Source: Desulfobacteraceae bacterium (GTDB lineage: Bacteria > Desulfobacterota > Desulfobacteria > Desulfobacterales > SG8-13). Taken from it: a stretch of DNA of 6,061 nt. Location: contig JARFQH010000146.1 of assembly GCA_029287875.1 (NCBI GenBank), positions 1 to 6,061 on the forward strand. The letters are read 5' to 3'. How positions within the stretch are numbered: the first letter of the stretch is position 1; every line of letters begins with the position of its first letter. Made by a program: the position numbers and the translations under genes. The notes beneath the pieces were generated by a model, which was given only the letters and a program-made list of their open reading frames with translations, was not told the DNA's origin and did not search any database. Below, piece by piece: positions 5,828 through 6,061 of this stretch.

Positions 5828-5936
5828 ACGGGTTACGAATGACGAGTTACGGGTTGCGGGTTACGGGTTACGAGTTTCGAGGTTCTATTCACTGGCAGCG
5901 AGTTTCAAGTTTCAAGTTTCGAGTTTCAAAGATTCA
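5828..5936. repeat. Heptamer array, GRGTTAC drifting to RAGTTTC
   Basis: Eight 7-nt units occupy 5828-5883: ACGGGTT, ACGAATG, ACGAGTT, ACGGGTT, GCGGGTT, ACGGGTT, ACGAGTT, TCGAGGT. After an interruption of 17 bases come AGTTTCA, AGTTTCA, AGTTTCG, AGTTTCA (5901-5928) and a diverged unit to 5936. Rotated to one phase, the two blocks differ mainly at one or two positions (GRGTTAC versus RAGTTTC), so they look like one family that has drifted. No gene or binding protein is indicated. Confidence 0.7.
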
Positions 5937-6061
5937 AGTAGCCGGCGCCGCAGGAGGTCCATAGCGGCATAGGCGAATATCTTCTTGTGCATTCGACGGT
6001 TGTCGAAGCAAAACTGATAGCGTCGCGACGTTGTACCGAAGGGTCCGGCCAAGCCGATGCA
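5912..6061 (-). CDS. Possible 3' end of a gene entering from the right edge (uncertain)
   Basis: On the - strand a frame is open from the right edge for 49 codons and ends in TGA at 5912-5914. The visible peptide has a mixed, protein-like composition in its central part (for example a YQFCFDNRRMHKKIFAYAAM segment). Its last six or so residues are encoded by the heptamer array, which suggests that the repeat overran or created the stop. I recognise no family. The other two - strand frames also stay open until they reach the repeat array, so openness alone is weak evidence. It may be a gene end, a dispersed repeat, or chance. Confidence 0.22.
   Translation of the reverse strand, partial: CIGLAGPFGTTSRRYQFCFDNRRMHKKIFAYAAMDLLRRRLLESLKLET

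Noticed and set aside
5724..5972. 82-residue + strand open frame
   Set aside because: It runs through the nonamer and heptamer arrays, and much of its residue pattern follows from the repeats. There is no ribosome site and no domain.

Overview
The window holds three same-strand protein genes, all on the + strand, set between two gene-poor flanks full of short-period degenerate repeats. The coding part (about 435-5660) reads as a moderately GC-rich Gram-negative proteobacterium. The mix of HflC-like and Lon-like genes with iterated GTTC-, GAGTTT- and GGGTTAC-type intergenic repeats suggests a Desulfobacterota (former Deltaproteobacteria) genome or metagenome bin. That assignment is an impression from style, not a demonstrated match.

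Left flank (1-434): no convincing gene. It carries degenerate 7-nt repeats, TTCRAYG in one orientation and GAACNNN in the other, then an AT-rich stretch with a candidate promoter just ahead of the first gene. Next is a stand-alone alpha/beta hydrolase (435-1169) with a complete Ser-Asp-His triad. The following gap (1170-1290) is largely filled by a long imperfect hairpin whose three stems pair around one centre or close to it.

The core is a tightly coupled pair. The first gene (1291-2235) encodes a single-pass SPFH/band-7 protein of the HflC/prohibitin/stomatin type. Two bases after its stop begins a 1140-residue protein (2238-5660) with an unassigned N-terminal region, two AAA ATPase modules, and a C-terminal Lon-type (S16) serine protease domain with an apparent Ser927-Lys975 dyad. 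By analogy with HflKC-FtsH and prohibitin-m-AAA complexes, the inference is a membrane-scaffolded ATP-dependent protease. Here the protease is a soluble-looking tandem-AAA Lon, not FtsH. I cannot name this pair from known systems; it is the main candidate for an undescribed system.

Right flank (5661-6061): a small GC hairpin without a T-tract, then ten 9-nt repeat units (consensus near GAGTTTRTT), then a 7-nt array (GRGTTAC drifting to RAGTTTC). A short open frame on the - strand runs off the right edge; it may be the 3' end of a gene or chance.
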